The position numbers and the translations under genes are program-made. From Cryptomeria japonica (Eukaryota > Streptophyta > Pinopsida > Cupressales > Cupressaceae), in the NCBI RefSeq assembly GCF_030272615.1, contig NC_081411.1:42335140-42399139 (forward strand): 64,000 nucleotides of DNA. Reading direction: 5' to 3'. Below are positions 35,501 to 45,014 of this stretch, in pieces (the stretch's first letter is position 1; every line of letters starts with the position of its first letter). The notes beneath the pieces were generated by a model. The model made no database searches. It was given only the letters and a program-made list of their open reading frames with translations, and had not been told where the DNA came from.

Positions 35501-35777
35501 CTTTCGCAAGGACGCAGATGTTACAGATGAGCAGTATGATCAGATGTATGCCACCATGCTCCTGATTGATAGAACAAAGGAACTTGAACCTACTTGGGAC
35601 ACAGCTCTTCTAGATGCATTTGATCAGGTTATCCACTTAGAAGAGAGTATCAAGAATCTTCCCGAGATTCCAAGCACAGAAATCGAAGGAATCGTGACAA
35701 AATTCATTGCATATGCTAAGAAAGAGAATTGGAAAGGGAATAAGATTCTAGATGAAAGGTTGTTACAGATGACATGA
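32538..35777 (+). CDS. Intact 1,079-codon ORF of an uncharacterised retroelement-associated family
   Basis: I do not recognise a named family with confidence. The frame is open for 1,079 codons from the ATG at 32538; the ATG at 32556 (context GGTATGGCG) is an equally good or better start. Residues about 55-540 look globular, with NILAYLSEEAISEAFHLPEH (112-131), FEKWMFYFIQVIVQGKGTIHW (204-224) and WFIQFPKFTYIRVYGCPLPP (331-350). Residues 550-760 form a charged hinge with EGN repeats, a nuclear-localisation-like cluster (KRKERSEKKEPSKKK, 586-600) and an acidic patch (VIVIEDEDSAID, 694-705). Residues 780-1079 are helical, beginning with a probable coiled coil. No protease, RT, integrase or membrane segment is seen. 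A candidate LTR starts 97 bp after the stop. Related decayed copies lie at 15.99, 22.16 and 60.2 kb. The layout recalls plant transposon-associated proteins, but that is inference. Confidence 0.7.
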   Translation: MKCCVGMATPKAGASTSRSALMKEDQKTEEVETKIVSKWSNIGDTNLGNFSTKKFREVPYIGKPSPVARRIIESGIIKAAGFPPAIQCHELMIECARHYNPQSRTIVSNEGNILAYLSEEAISEAFHLPEHRDMIYKSIEGARSVYDDDPDACLSIINKNWLLKSRPRLSKVPNTPHRIDFQEEYRDLITMLNRITGAPHAFYFEKWMFYFIQVIVQGKGTIHWARIISHCLDVQLRRLRATKSFHMSSYVIYALIRSVEYAGLPHRGVIGRGPGEVRVCESYTYLHHPPGKNYKLINDTFTMNITRTLQGGIHNRLSQDAQEFIKRYGAWFIQFPKFTYIRVYGCPLPPYMLPRYPTDRIVLLEVTRQLAAYVKAFRHRHQNGVQVPIILGNSVEVCPTVLAMDDAEKELALYPFSSFAWRNSFDPHGHLEETVGRRFRHEYQIEDFMMNLLDDLEVKRKIHSRLPLDFIRKCKIYRVADQAQDNGRHIQSSYDRESKTISLNWNEPEAVDLNDLMAPVLSCTRRWIDVQHQKLREQGIAMSFTLEEKPAEGGASVSEGNPNPRNSGEGNLRCASEGNLHSRGSKRKERSEKKEPSKKKQGANKDQAPGTSSRPEDRTIRVEESMESMVQNDRQEEGQAQHVSSDGSLQDYDLDNDNEVTSPPRQEEIVHKEIQVQETRSNIPDWLKERLTKVIVIEDEDSAIDLESLVGRSHMTTEKKKATKMSKMVRDETGSRKLQIATPAADKYEGEILAEDYHIQTIELGPSTAEQTLDDATDTFEALKDKFREEVEKNRKLEKEVGAWRTYFSHINEPLGRQDPVRSPLQALPLQSINEAERFRNMVQRTCSWMDRSHTVAIEFVTRMSKITHQAIQVLEIIHRLMATVAAFAHTKDVVIPVLKVIRHTSRRILAQEKILEGDSHSLFQWSTLLHIKSVLFEDISVRCGQVEEVINPIQDRVFEVLRTILGRRIEVETDVDLQEFEDRIKIIFRKDADVTDEQYDQMYATMLLIDRTKELEPTWDTALLDAFDQVIHLEESIKNLPEIPSTEIEGIVTKFIAYAKKENWKGNKILDERLLQMT

Positions 35778-35873
35778 CATCTTATTTCTCATTGGTTGAT
35801 ACCTCCTAGATTTTTGTGCCAAATTTAATATTTGGCTATGTATTTAATGTTGTTCAGTAAAAAGGAGGTCATT

Positions 35874-36827
35874 TGTAACAAACCCTAATTAGGGTTTAGG
35901 TGTCATGATCTTGTCCATTGATTTACTTTCAATCTGGACCTTTCATTGTAACTGGGGATGCTATTTATACCCCCATTTTCCATTTCATTTGTAATAGAAT
36001 AGTCAATAAAAAATAGAGAATAGAGTTAAGAGTGAAATAGAGAGATTAGAGTTAGAAGCAATTTTTATTTTGTAGCAAGATTGAGTCTTGAAGAGAGAAA
36101 TTCAAGCAATTGTTGTATATGATGACTTGGAAATCAATAAAATATTGAAGTTATGGTGTTTTGTTGCAAATTTCTTAAGTTATCTTCATGGTTGTTGGAT
36201 GTACTTGAATCACGCTCAATCAAAGTAGTTGTTAATTTGAAAGACTAAGTGTGAGATTTGATATTTGGTAGGATTCGCTATCCAAACCACTAGCTTCTTG
36301 CTGATTGTAGGAACGCCTTGCGTGGTCGACTGGAAAACATTTTGAGTCCTTAACCTTCAAGCATTTTCGCATCTAGGAGATGTACTTTCATAGTAGTGTC
36401 CTCGGTCTTTGATGCATTGAATACCATTATTACCTTAGAAGATCGCACTAATTTCAATTGAGTTGTTACCTTATGGCAAAATTGAAGTTAGTTGAGTCTT
36501 GCCAAATCTCATTCATGCTAAGTCGTTCATAGGGTTAGACTAGACTTCCTTAAACCCTATCTTTTTTCATTTTTTTGAAAGTTCCTTTAGATTAGTAAAA
36601 TCTTCGAGCTTTTGAATCCGTAAGACGCCTTGAAGGAAACAGCAAATCACATCATACCACTAAAAAGCTTGTCCACACGTGGAGACCCCACTAAAAGAAC
36701 CTTGGAGTCCATCTAACTGATCCTTTTTGCAGATCTTCAGCAGTTAGAGACTATTTTCTCAAGAGAGGATAAGATGCCTGTCGGTATTTTATTCTGTGTA
36801 TGATTGTGTACAAAATACACGTCAACA
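35874..36827 (+). mobile_element. Candidate 954-bp LTR downstream of the long ORF
   Basis: The segment starts TGTAACAAACCCTAATTAGG and ends TACACGTCAACA, so it has TG...CA ends. It is preceded by a purine-rich run, AAAAAGGAGGTCATT, a plausible polypurine tract. It holds a TATA-like CTATTTATACC near 35961 and a polyadenylation-like AATAAAATATTG near 36138. I found no matching copy upstream of the ORF, so the element is incomplete, the 5' LTR belongs to another family, or this is a solo LTR. The flanks GGTCA and GGTCG resemble each other but are not an exact duplication. Confidence 0.5.
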
Positions 36828-36829
36828 GG

Positions 36830-37190
36830 TCGTCATCTAGAAAAGATTTCATCATCAAGATACTATAGAAGTAGGGAGTTTGACAATAGATCAAAAGATA
36901 TATTTGATAGATAAAAATAAATAATAATGAGTTCAGTGGATAAACATAAAGTTATTAAAGTCAATAAGTTTGTGTTCAAATGGCAACGACATAGGGTTTT
37001 CAGTTGGAGATCCATGTTCGAATATCTTTTATTTTATTTTTTTTCTTCAATTTGTGTTAAAATAAAAGTGGCAAGCCACCATACTTTATTGATTGAGAAA
37101 CTGGTTCAAAAGCTCAAGGAGGAAAGAAGCCAACAAGAAAACCTCCTATCCTTGCTCAAATACATCCGAGTAATCACTCCCAGATAAGTG
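36830..37190. other. Non-coding AT-rich flank
   Basis: No gene, RNA or repeat is supported here. Confidence 0.35.
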
Positions 37191-37760
37191 GGGCATTGCG
37201 GAATAAGCATAAGCCCATTTTGTGTATATCCAACAATGATTGATGTCCATGAGATAACATCCCTTTGAATCATATAATCAAACAAATCACGTGCCTTCTG
37301 CATGCTTCCACATTTTGCAAACATGTACTGCATTTGCTTTAGCATCTCCAGGGCTTTTTTCAACAAGCAAATTTTGTGCATATCCAGAAATCATTGCATT
37401 CCATGAAATCAAAATAGGTTGCGGAATTTCTTGGAAAAGTTGCAGAGCCTCATCAAGAGCAGCATTTTGTGCATATGCTGTAATCATTGCATTCCAGGAA
37501 ACCGTGTCTATGTTAGGCATTTTATCAAATAGTTCGCACGCCTTCTCTATGTTACCCTAATTTGCAAACATTCACTCCAGGGTATTCACCATGTTAACAT
37601 TAGATTGAAACCCGCATCTTGTTATCTTCCCATGGATTTTCAAACCATGTTTTACAGATGTGACCTCAGAACACACAGAGAGAATAGTGAAGAAAGTGAA
37701 CTCAAACACTTTGTGTGCATCCTCACTTTGGTCATACATTGACATGTATATCGTGTTTCC
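37190..37760 (-). pseudogene. PLS-type PPR protein fragment
   Basis: The minus strand encodes pentatricopeptide repeats, helical RNA-binding motifs of organelle RNA-processing proteins. Blocks in order are VKHGLKIHGKITRCGFQSNV, GNIEKACELFDKMPNIDTVS, WNAMITAYAQNAALDEALQLF, QEIPQPILISWNAMISGYAQ and, in another frame, MFAKCGSMQKARDLFDYMI with RDVISWTSIIVGYTQNG. The L and S motif wording is typical of land-plant PLS proteins. Stops and a frame change, plus loss of repeats on both sides, make it a pseudogene. It may be the continuation of the N-terminal PPR fragment at 38.2-38.6 kb on the same strand, with about 470 bp of unrecognised sequence between. Confidence 0.85.
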
Positions 37761-38196
37761 AGAAAACTAAAACCAATTTTTTTGTTTCCCCTTGAAAAGA
37801 TATCGTTAGACCAATTCAGATACCCTCCATGTTGTTTCTTTCACTGCTCTTCGTCATCAATGCAGTTTAATTTTCAGATTTTCTTGGGTTTATGAGGGCA
37901 ATCTATGCCCTCAAGTTTTGTATTCTGTAGAGAATTTTGGCAAGCATTTTAACGCCCTTGTGATTTCTTTGCAGACTTCTCTCCACTTTCAGGTTTGTTT
38001 GTAATTGCTCAGTGTTGTTGCTGCTCCTGTTCGTCTCCAGCCAGTGTGTCGTACCCTTTTCTTTGTTCTCTGTTCAGATATTTTTTACTTCCCCTGTACC
38101 TTACCATGCACTTCTTTAGCGCCCTCCAATCTCTTATTAAGCTAAACCTCACATACATTCATTTTCATTCTTCCACGCCTAGATTTCTACATTACC

Positions 38197-38308
38197 CTGA
38201 ATGTAGATGCGACTGAGACTAAAGTACTCATGGTAGAAAGATAAGAATCTTAACTTCAATCCTATATAATTTTTCTACAAGATTCTGAATGTAGATGCGA
38301 CTGAGACT
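38197..38308. repeat. 24-bp direct repeat inside the PPR fragment
   Basis: The 24-bp word starting CTGAATGTAGATGCGACTGA occurs exactly at 38197-38220 and 38285-38308. The second copy continues into extra GAGACT units (three in a row). It could mark a local duplication or a small insertion footprint. Confidence 0.9.
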
Positions 38309-38557
38309 GAGACTGAGACTAATTATAGCAAATGTAAAACCTCTGCTGTTGATGTAAGAGTGGATTTTCTTACCCTCTGAAAGGGCTTTCTTGGAAATAT
38401 AGGCCTGCAATAGTTGAAGATATGTAGAAGATTTTACCAAATTGTATGAAGTAAATAGAATGTGAAGAGCCTCCTTCAAGTGGCCATCCATACAGAGAGC
38501 TCTGAGATTCAGATTGAAATGGAAATTGGACGACATTATATGAATTTGTGATGTCAT
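38228..38557 (-). pseudogene. N-terminal fragment of a PPR protein
   Basis: The ORF starts MTSQIHIMSS and then reads NLNLRALCMDGHLKEALHIL, STYLQLLQAYISKKALSEGK and KIHSYINSRGFTFAIISL, the usual opening of a PLS-type PPR protein just after its targeting region. After SRGFTFA the expected VNTLINMYAKCG motif is replaced by SLSLSLS from GAGACT repeats, and similarity ends. The ATG overlaps the stop of the LINE RNase H frame (ATGA at 38554-38557), so no untranslated region separates them. Confidence 0.8.
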
Positions 38558-39108
38558 CTCCAGGTAGGCACTTCACCCAACATGCCAGCTGACAAGCTGG
38601 AATTAGTAAACAATTTCGCCACATTGGAACCTTCAACCACTACGGACCCCTGCTCCAAATTAACACCCAAATTAGCAAGGTGATCAGCAACTTGGTTCGC
38701 CTCTCTGTAGCAGTGAGAAAACTTGTATGAATGAAATCGTGGTAGGAGCCTCCAGACTTCCCGGAGAACATATTGAAGATCCCATGATACTATAGAGCAA
38801 GAAGATAATGCAGATGCGACAACTTGGGAATCCCCTTCAATGTGTATCTTTCTTATACCCATGGCTAGAGACAATCTGATACCCTCCAAGAGAGCTCTAG
38901 CCTCAGCAAGATTATTAAAGCCATCAGTGAGTCGGGAGTAAAAAGCTTTCAAGAACTTGCCTGAGAAATCCCGAATAGCACAGCCTACACCCGATCTGCC
39001 TGGGTTTCCTTTGGAAGCCCCATCGAAGTTTAACTTAACATATGAATCTGAAGGACATTGCCACCTAACTTGGTTTCTAATATCCTTTTTGGATGCTTTT
39101 CCCACCAA
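38554..39108 (-). pseudogene. LINE RNase H domain
   Basis: This is the C-terminal RNase H of a plant L1-type LINE, which removes RNA from the RNA-DNA hybrid. All four acidic residues are present: NFDGASKGNPGRSGVGCAI (Asp), LAEARALLEGI (Glu), HIEGDSQVVASAL (Asp) and YREANQVADHLANLG (Asp). The frame has no stop over the domain and is the best preserved part of this LINE. It ends at TGA 38554-38556 and overlaps the PPR start by four bases, with no poly(A) tail. It is separated by one stop from the zf-RVT part. Confidence 0.9.
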
Positions 39109-39138
39109 TACCCCTCAGAAAGGAATAGAAATCTTCTT

Positions 39139-40058
39139 CTAGTTGTTAAGTATTTTGGAATCAAAAGAAGAGAATGTAGACGATAGATTTTTTGTCCTTG
39201 AAACATAAGAATTCACACATTCTGTGATCGACTGCTCCATAAGACCACACGCCTTGTCAATCTCCATGACCTCTTTCATAAATATCCTCTTATTACGCTC
39301 CCACCAAATCCCCCATACCACAAGTGCTGGAATAATCCTCCAAATAGCTGCAAAGAAGGAGCTTTTATGCAATAAAGGCCACCCATTCACCCATTGGGAA
39401 AGAGAACTAGGAATCGGAGCAGTCCAACCTAGTTTATCCAACACTGCACCCCAACATTTCCAAGCAAAGTCACAAGTGAGAAGCAAGTGATCTGCATCTT
39501 CTCTAAATTGCAACACAAAACACACAAAAAATTATCAGAGATACCCAATCTGTGCAGTCGATCACCAGTGAGAATACGATTATGTAAAGCTAGCCATAAG
39601 AATGCACCAGCCTTAGGAAGAACCACATCATGCCAACAAAAGGAACGTTCTCTAGATTTCGCTGGATACACACCCTTTGACAGTGAAAGATACCCTTCCT
39701 TAACCAAATATTTTCCACTTTTACTAAATGCCCAAATTAATTTATCTTCCTCATTGGAAACAAAGACCGACCTCTGATTTAAGATATTAACAAGTTCATC
39801 TTTTTCCTCTGCTGGGATCACACCATCCGGTATATCCTTCCACTTAGCCCTGACTACACCATCTGCCACGGAAAAGGAAAGATAATCACAAACCTTCTTA
39901 CCCCACAACCTCTCCAAATCAGCCTGAGCATTAGGAAATTTACCCATTGAGTCAAGAGGGGGGAGACCATTCCAAGATTCTCTCCAAAAGAGAGCTTTGG
40001 ATGCTGAATTTATCTCCCATGAAAGGTAAGCAAGAAGAAGTACCCTACTCTTTACCAA
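39139..40058 (-). pseudogene. LINE linker and zf-RVT domain
   Basis: These two overlapping minus-strand frames form the part between RT and RNase H of a plant LINE. Visible are LERLWGKKVCDYLSFSVADG, KLIWAFSKSGKYLVKEGYLSL, then FCWHDVVLPKAGAFLWLALH, NRILTGDRLHRLGI and FLCVLC, the first zinc ligands. After a frameshift near 39.5 kb, EDADHLLLTCDFAWKCWGAV supplies the remaining His and Cys. This matches the zf-RVT reverse transcriptase zinc-binding domain. The tail gives VVWGIWWERNKRIF, usual in these proteins. Confidence 0.88.
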
Positions 40059-40059
40059 T

Positions 40060-40530
40060 AGATTCCACGTTGCAGATCCCCAGAGGATTCCTCATGGTGA
40101 ATATTCTTTCCGGCTCATCTGAGTCCAAGTATTTAATCCTAATTATTCTTGCTCAAAGAGCTGATGGATTCTCATAAAATTTCCAGGCCAACTTGGCCCC
40201 TAGACTAAGATTTCTGTCTAGAAGATTATGGGTCCCTACGCCACCATGAGACCTTGGTAAACACATTTTCTCCCATGAGATCAACACAATCTTTTTCTTG
40301 TCGTCTAAATTGCCTTTCCATATGAAATCCCGAAGGCATTTCTTAATTGATTCTAAAACCCCCCTAGGGGCAAGGAGGACTGTCATCACATAATTCGGAA
40401 TAGAGCTAAGAATGGCTTTAACCAAAAGAATCCTTCCAGCCAAAGATAACCATCTGGCCTCCATGATGCAATTCGGTCTTTGATATTTTGGATAATGGAG
40501 CTCCTTAAGAATGCCATTTCTTCTTAGCAT
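40060..40530 (-). pseudogene. LINE reverse transcriptase, C-terminal end only
   Basis: The frame holds MEARWLSLAGRILLVKAILS, SIPNYVMTVLLAPRGVLESI and LRDFIWKGNLDDKKKIVLIS with WEKMCLPRSHGGVG, the thumb and connection region after the RT palm in plant LINEs. The palm (FADD motif) and the endonuclease are missing: the sequence jumps from ORF1 at about 40.53 kb straight to this point. The LINE is therefore internally deleted by several kilobases relative to a normal ORF2. Confidence 0.85.
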
Positions 40531-41659
40531 CCTTAAGAATACAGATCCTAGTAGAATTGCTACAGTCCTCGAATACCAAGAGTTGCAATCTTAAAAATAT
40601 ACCCAGAGAATTACCCATCACTTCTAAGATCTATGTGTCCCTATATTCCAGAGGCAGAGAAGGGAAGGAGATCCACACCGGGACAATGGAACAAAAACTT
40701 TGGCTGGGAATGAAGTTTGGATACCAGATCTGAGTAATCAAGCCTCTACCAGCAATAAACCAGTCCTTTTTTCTGTGGATCCTATCTCGTGACTCATTGT
40801 CTTCAAAAAGTACCATGAAAAACCCCTCCCCATTATCTATACAAAAGGAATCCGTAACCCCTTCCCAATTCTTTCCCACCCATTGACAAATAAAATTCTG
40901 ATCAGGGACAAAATCAACTATCTTACCGATTAGGGCCCGAGATTTTAGGTCTTCTACCTGAGCATTAATCATCCTTTCGAGAATAAATATGCTATGGTCT
41001 CCGCTTTCTGGTTGAACAACTTGGTGTAGAATAGGATGAAGCTGTCTTTGGTTCTCCCACCCAGCCTGTCCGTTAGGGGAACGATTTGTGTTCCTATCGA
41101 ACAGCCTCTGTGAGTCCTTGTTCATCTTTTGTGAAGCCTCCTTCTGTGCATTTGAGTTGAAAGAGACTCCATTCCCAATAATTTTACTATGGTCTCCACC
41201 TTCTGAGTGAACAGCTTGCTGTAGAGTAGGATGAAGTTTTCTTTGGTTCTCCCACTCAGCCTGTACGTTGGGAAAATGATTTGTGTACCTATCGATCAGC
41301 CTCCGTGGGTCCTTGTTCATCTTTTGAGAAACCTCCTTCTGTGCATTTGGGTTGAAAGGGACTCCATTCCCCTTAATGGGAATGTTATTGGGGTAGGTGC
41401 AGTGCTTACACAGTGGAGACTCTGAGCCACACATGTCAAAAACGGGTTGTTTCTGGAAAACCCTTCTCTGCCTCTGCCATTGCAAGTGATTGTTTATGGC
41501 CCTTGGATTTCTCTGGTAGTTATTCTGCCTATGCCGTGACCTGCCGTCCCTGATCCCCCAACTGTCAAAACGATCCCACCGAGGATAGGTAAAGGAATCC
41601 CTCGTCTGAAATCTCCAGCGACCTCCCATTGTGGGTTCCCTTTTCCATTCCCGCTCCAT
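40525..41659 (-). pseudogene. LINE ORF1 with DUF4283 and duplicated 65-aa segment
   Basis: The ORF starts at the ATG at 41657-41659 and is open for 342 codons. Residues 1-95 are basic and Arg/Trp-rich. Residues 97-161 and 162-226 are tandem copies of a 65-aa unit (GNGVPFNPNAQKEV and GNGVSFNSNAQKEA mark their starts). From about 230 a DUF4283 domain reads SRALIGKIVDFVPDQNFICQW, FFMVLFEDNESRDRIHRKKDW and LITQIWYPNF, as in nucleic-acid-binding ORF1 proteins of plant LINEs. A stop at 40631 interrupts it, and the domain end EVMGNSLGIFLRL follows. It is then fused by deletion to the RT C-terminus. Confidence 0.85.
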
Positions 41660-42240
41660 TCAAGACTAAATCATTCGTATGTTTTCTTATATTGTGATTG
41701 CATCAGAAATTTGCTATAGTTGTTACTACTAAAAACCGGTTAGATTCAACGATATGACAACGATCCTACAAGCATGGCATTCCACGAGGCCACACTTCTT
41801 TCTGACATTTCCTCAAACAGTTGGTGTGCATCCTCAACTCTCGCTGTTGAGAATCACCTGATGGCACTTGTGCTCTGGGAACGTTTCTTTCCACTCCCTC
41901 TTGATCTCCCAGTGACCTTCCCCAAGAAATTTCATTGAGAGTCTCTTTCATTTGGCAGCGTTGGTCTGCCATTCCATTCCATTCCAAAGATCCCCTGCAC
42001 TCCTCCCCCATAGAACTAGCTTCCAACCATCTCACTCTGTTCCCCTCTATTTACAATGAAGATTGCTCCATATATTTTCTTACATATTTCTCACTTGTTA
42101 TGTAGACTCTTTAAGATTATTAGTGTTGATTATTATGTTTGAATCTGGCTTAAATGATTTCTAAGTTGAATATATTGAATGGAAAGAAGTTCTCCCTTGT
42201 GACCTCCAATATCTTTAGACAGAAAAAAATATAGTATGAA
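41660..42240 (-). other. LINE 5' flank, no gene supported
   Basis: An 89-aa minus-strand ORF (41766-42035) has no motif I can name. It may be 5' untranslated LINE sequence. The 5' boundary of the LINE was not found. Confidence 0.35.
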
Positions 42241-42242
42241 GA

Positions 42243-42590
42243 TGTTAAATCTGAAACTATAGAATGTGAGCACAAATATTATCAAATAAACCTTCCCCCA
42301 CTAACAGGTTTTAAATTAAATACTTAAAAGCACTTGAATGTGAATTGGTAGAAGAAATAAAATTTGAGCACTGCTCATTATCAAAGAAAAGCTTTCTTCA
42401 TCAAGATATTGACTATAAATGTAGAATGCTGAGAGTAGATGAAAAGATATATTGCATACATGAAATATATAATAATTTGCTCAAAGGTGTAAATATAAAG
42501 CTATTAAATCTGAATCTACGAAATGTGAGTATAAATATTATAAGTTTTCCCCTTCTATTAGGATTTAAGTTAACGGCACTTGATTATTTG
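42243..42590. repeat. Diverged direct repeat, about 260 bp apart
   Basis: The block GTTAAATCTGAAACTATAGA ... TAACAGGTTTTAAATTAAAT near 42243-42336 recurs as ATTAAATCTGAATCTACGAA ... TTAGGATTTAAGTTAACGGC near 42502-42587. A third, shorter relative is at about 29.06 kb. The origin is unknown. Confidence 0.65.
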
Positions 42591-42599
42591 TTGAAAAAC

Positions 42600-43700
42600 A
42601 AGTAATAGCAGCTCCTATGAACCTTCTTGCCCTCCCTGAATTGTCTAAGTCAGCTAGGGATTTTCCCATTACTGTAAGTGAATTGGGTAATGAATTTTAA
42701 GCCATGAAAAAATGGCTGAACAAAATCCAACCTCACTTTGCCTGCTCTACGTTGATTCGTTTTGGCCAGAAAGAGCTGGATGTTGTTAGTTTGCATATGG
42801 GCTAGACCATTCTGCTTTTTCCATTTTATTGAAGGCTATAATCAATGAAAGCTATGGGAGGGCTGACAAAGACCTCATAACTCTGCAAACTCATAAAAGC
42901 ATGGTATTGGCTGTCAAACATACACAAGGTAATGATCCAGGGCTTGCTCTGCAAGGTAGAGAGGTTTTGTAAAGCCTTCCACCTTTATTTCTGTTCGGTT
43001 TTGTGGGATTTGCACAGTGCCAAGAACTGTTGCCATCAGTTTGCTTGTTTATCTTGTTTCTCAGCTTGACACGTAATGAAGAAAGGGCTTTTTCTTCTAA
43101 CATAAATCTAAGGAAATAAAATCAACCAATATTGCTAATTTGCATGATTCTCAACAATTCGAAACTACAGAAAAATGTTAACAGCAATAAAAGTAAACAC
43201 AAACCTTCCAAAGCAGCCCAAGTCGTGCTAGAGGGTTCTGGACCTGCAATCCAACAGAAGCAGGTATGCTCTTGTAAATCTATTGGATTCTGTAGGTTTA
43301 CTCTGTCTCCAACCTAGAAGCCGTTTTATATTCCTCATATTTATGTTCTGTTTTGGAATTAGACAAATTAAATCAGAAATCATTTCCACATGTTCTGCAT
43401 ACTATTTATGAGCCTACTCTGTCCAGAGAATAAATCCTACAGGAAGATGCAAATAAAAAATACTGCGGTCTAAATTTTACGGAAAACAAACCAAATCCCA
43501 AAATTAAAAACAGAGGAAAAATCGAAACCAATGAAATTACCTTTGAAACCTTAGAAAGAGGAGGCAATTGAATCCTCTTGAAACAATAACAATATAGATG
43601 CATGTGATAGCCTACTCGCCGTATAGAGGCGCATATTTGGAAACCCTGTTTAGTTTTAAAACAAACCGAGAGCCTCTGCATAAGTAATATGTAGTATTCA
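42600..43700. other. No gene recognised
   Basis: Several small ORFs occur but none has a motif. The segment lies upstream of a PPR fragment and may be eroded gene flank. Confidence 0.3.
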
Positions 43701-43710
43701 TGTTAAGTGT

Positions 43711-43881
43711 TTGACAAAATGCGTCAACGAGATACTGTAGTGCTGAATGCAATCGCCTCTGAATATGCACAAAATGGGAGTGTTGAAATATCCTTGGAAT
43801 TTTTTAAGCAAATGCAATGAGAAGGCATGAAGCTGAACTCATTAACCTGAAAGCCAGCACCCTCTCGGTGTGTCCTGAAGT
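43711..43881 (+). pseudogene. PPR repeat fragment (+)
   Basis: The plus strand reads FDKMRQRDTVVLNAIASEYA, QNGSVEISLEFFKQMQ, a stop, EGMKLNSLT and a further stop, corresponding to one and a half PLS-type PPR motifs. It is on the opposite strand to the fragments at 37-38.6 kb and is dead. Similarity ends after KLNSLT. Confidence 0.8.
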
Positions 43882-44095
43882 AGTAAATTTGGATCTGGTT
43901 ACGAAATCCCCCAAAATGTTTTCTACTCATATCGGGCAAGTGTACCATCGATCAATGCAGAATAAAATCTGCAAAGGCAAACAATTTCAAACAATATAAC
44001 AGCACAGATACCACGATTAATGTTTCAAAAATGCAAAATTCCACAACGGAAATCAACATTTATCCCATTGTAAGGAAAGCTACATTTATCCCACG

Positions 44096-44465
44096 TTACC
44101 CCATTGTAAGCAAAGCAACATTCCACACGTGGTCCATTGATCTTTGATTTATGTTTCTTTTTAAGAAATTGCCTTCATTCTTTGTTTGCGAAATTTACAC
44201 TGGAGAAGCAGTGTACAGATCCACGAACTAAAATAAGAGAAAATCTTTACTCGCAGAGAAAACCCCTAGAAAGCCGCCAGATATCAATGCCACACGATAA
44301 CATCAAAGATAACAGAGCTCGGAGGAAAAAAGTTTAAGAATTTTTTTATGTTTCTTAATGAAAAGAAAGGTGCATTGTGATGGAGAAATCAGTATTGCAG
44401 GCACATTACCCCAATTAAGCAAAGGAACGTCGTACGCATGGTCAATCGATCCTTGATTTATCTTC
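44096..44465. repeat. Diverged direct repeat about 307 bp apart
   Basis: TACCCCATTGTAAGCAAAGC ... CTTTGATTTATG near 44096-44150 recurs as TACCCCAATTAAGCAAAGGA ... CCTTGATTTATC near 44407-44462. Both carry a GTGGTCCATTGATC or ATGGTCAATCGATC core. Confidence 0.6.
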
Positions 44466-44782
44466 TACCTGGTCACAAAACTTAAATAAATGGTTTATTT
44501 TGAATTATTTTACAAATTTATTTATTTTAATTAATATTTGTTATTAAAATTTATATTAATAAAAAGATAATATAGTATATATAAAATAATGCACATTTTC
44601 AATTATCTAAATATTATATTATTTAAATGATTGAATTCTATTAAAAATTTCATAATTTGATATATTTTTATTTTTGAATTCTTATTTATTATAATATAAT
44701 TATTTTCAAAATTGTAAATTGATTGATTACGTAGGAGTGAATTATTTGTTGGTTAAGACTAAGTGATGTGGAGTTACTAGTA

Positions 44783-44866
44783 TATCCTAGTGTGAACTCA
44801 TTTGTAGGGGTTAAAATTTTATATCGTAGTGTGAACTCATTTGTAGGGGCAATTGAATTTTAACTA
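44783..44866. repeat. Two tandem copies of a 42-bp unit
   Basis: The block TAGTGTGAACTCATTTGTAG followed by GGG occurs twice, about 42 bp apart, in an otherwise very AT-rich region (44.47-45.01 kb) with no gene. Confidence 0.85.
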
Positions 44867-45014
44867 TCATGTTATGCTTTATTTGTTTCTTTCAAACTTT
44901 TGCACATTTTTCTAGCGATTTTTTTTTATATGATTATAAAGGCCATAGTGACATATATTTAGGATTGAATGCAATGTATTTGGTCGTAAATTCACAATGA
45001 ATAAGATAAACAAT

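Noticed and set aside
35874-36827. Proof that the 32.5-kb ORF lies between matching LTRs
   Set aside because: I could not find a copy of this segment upstream of the ORF, and the 29-kb region does not match it. The element boundaries remain open.
36927-37030. tRNA-derived SINE head
   Set aside because: GTTCGAAT resembles a T-loop, but no A box and B box at the proper spacing and no cloverleaf could be drawn.
42891-43103. DYW or other C-terminal PPR domain on the minus strand
   Set aside because: No HSEKLA, CxDCH or DYW signature is present.
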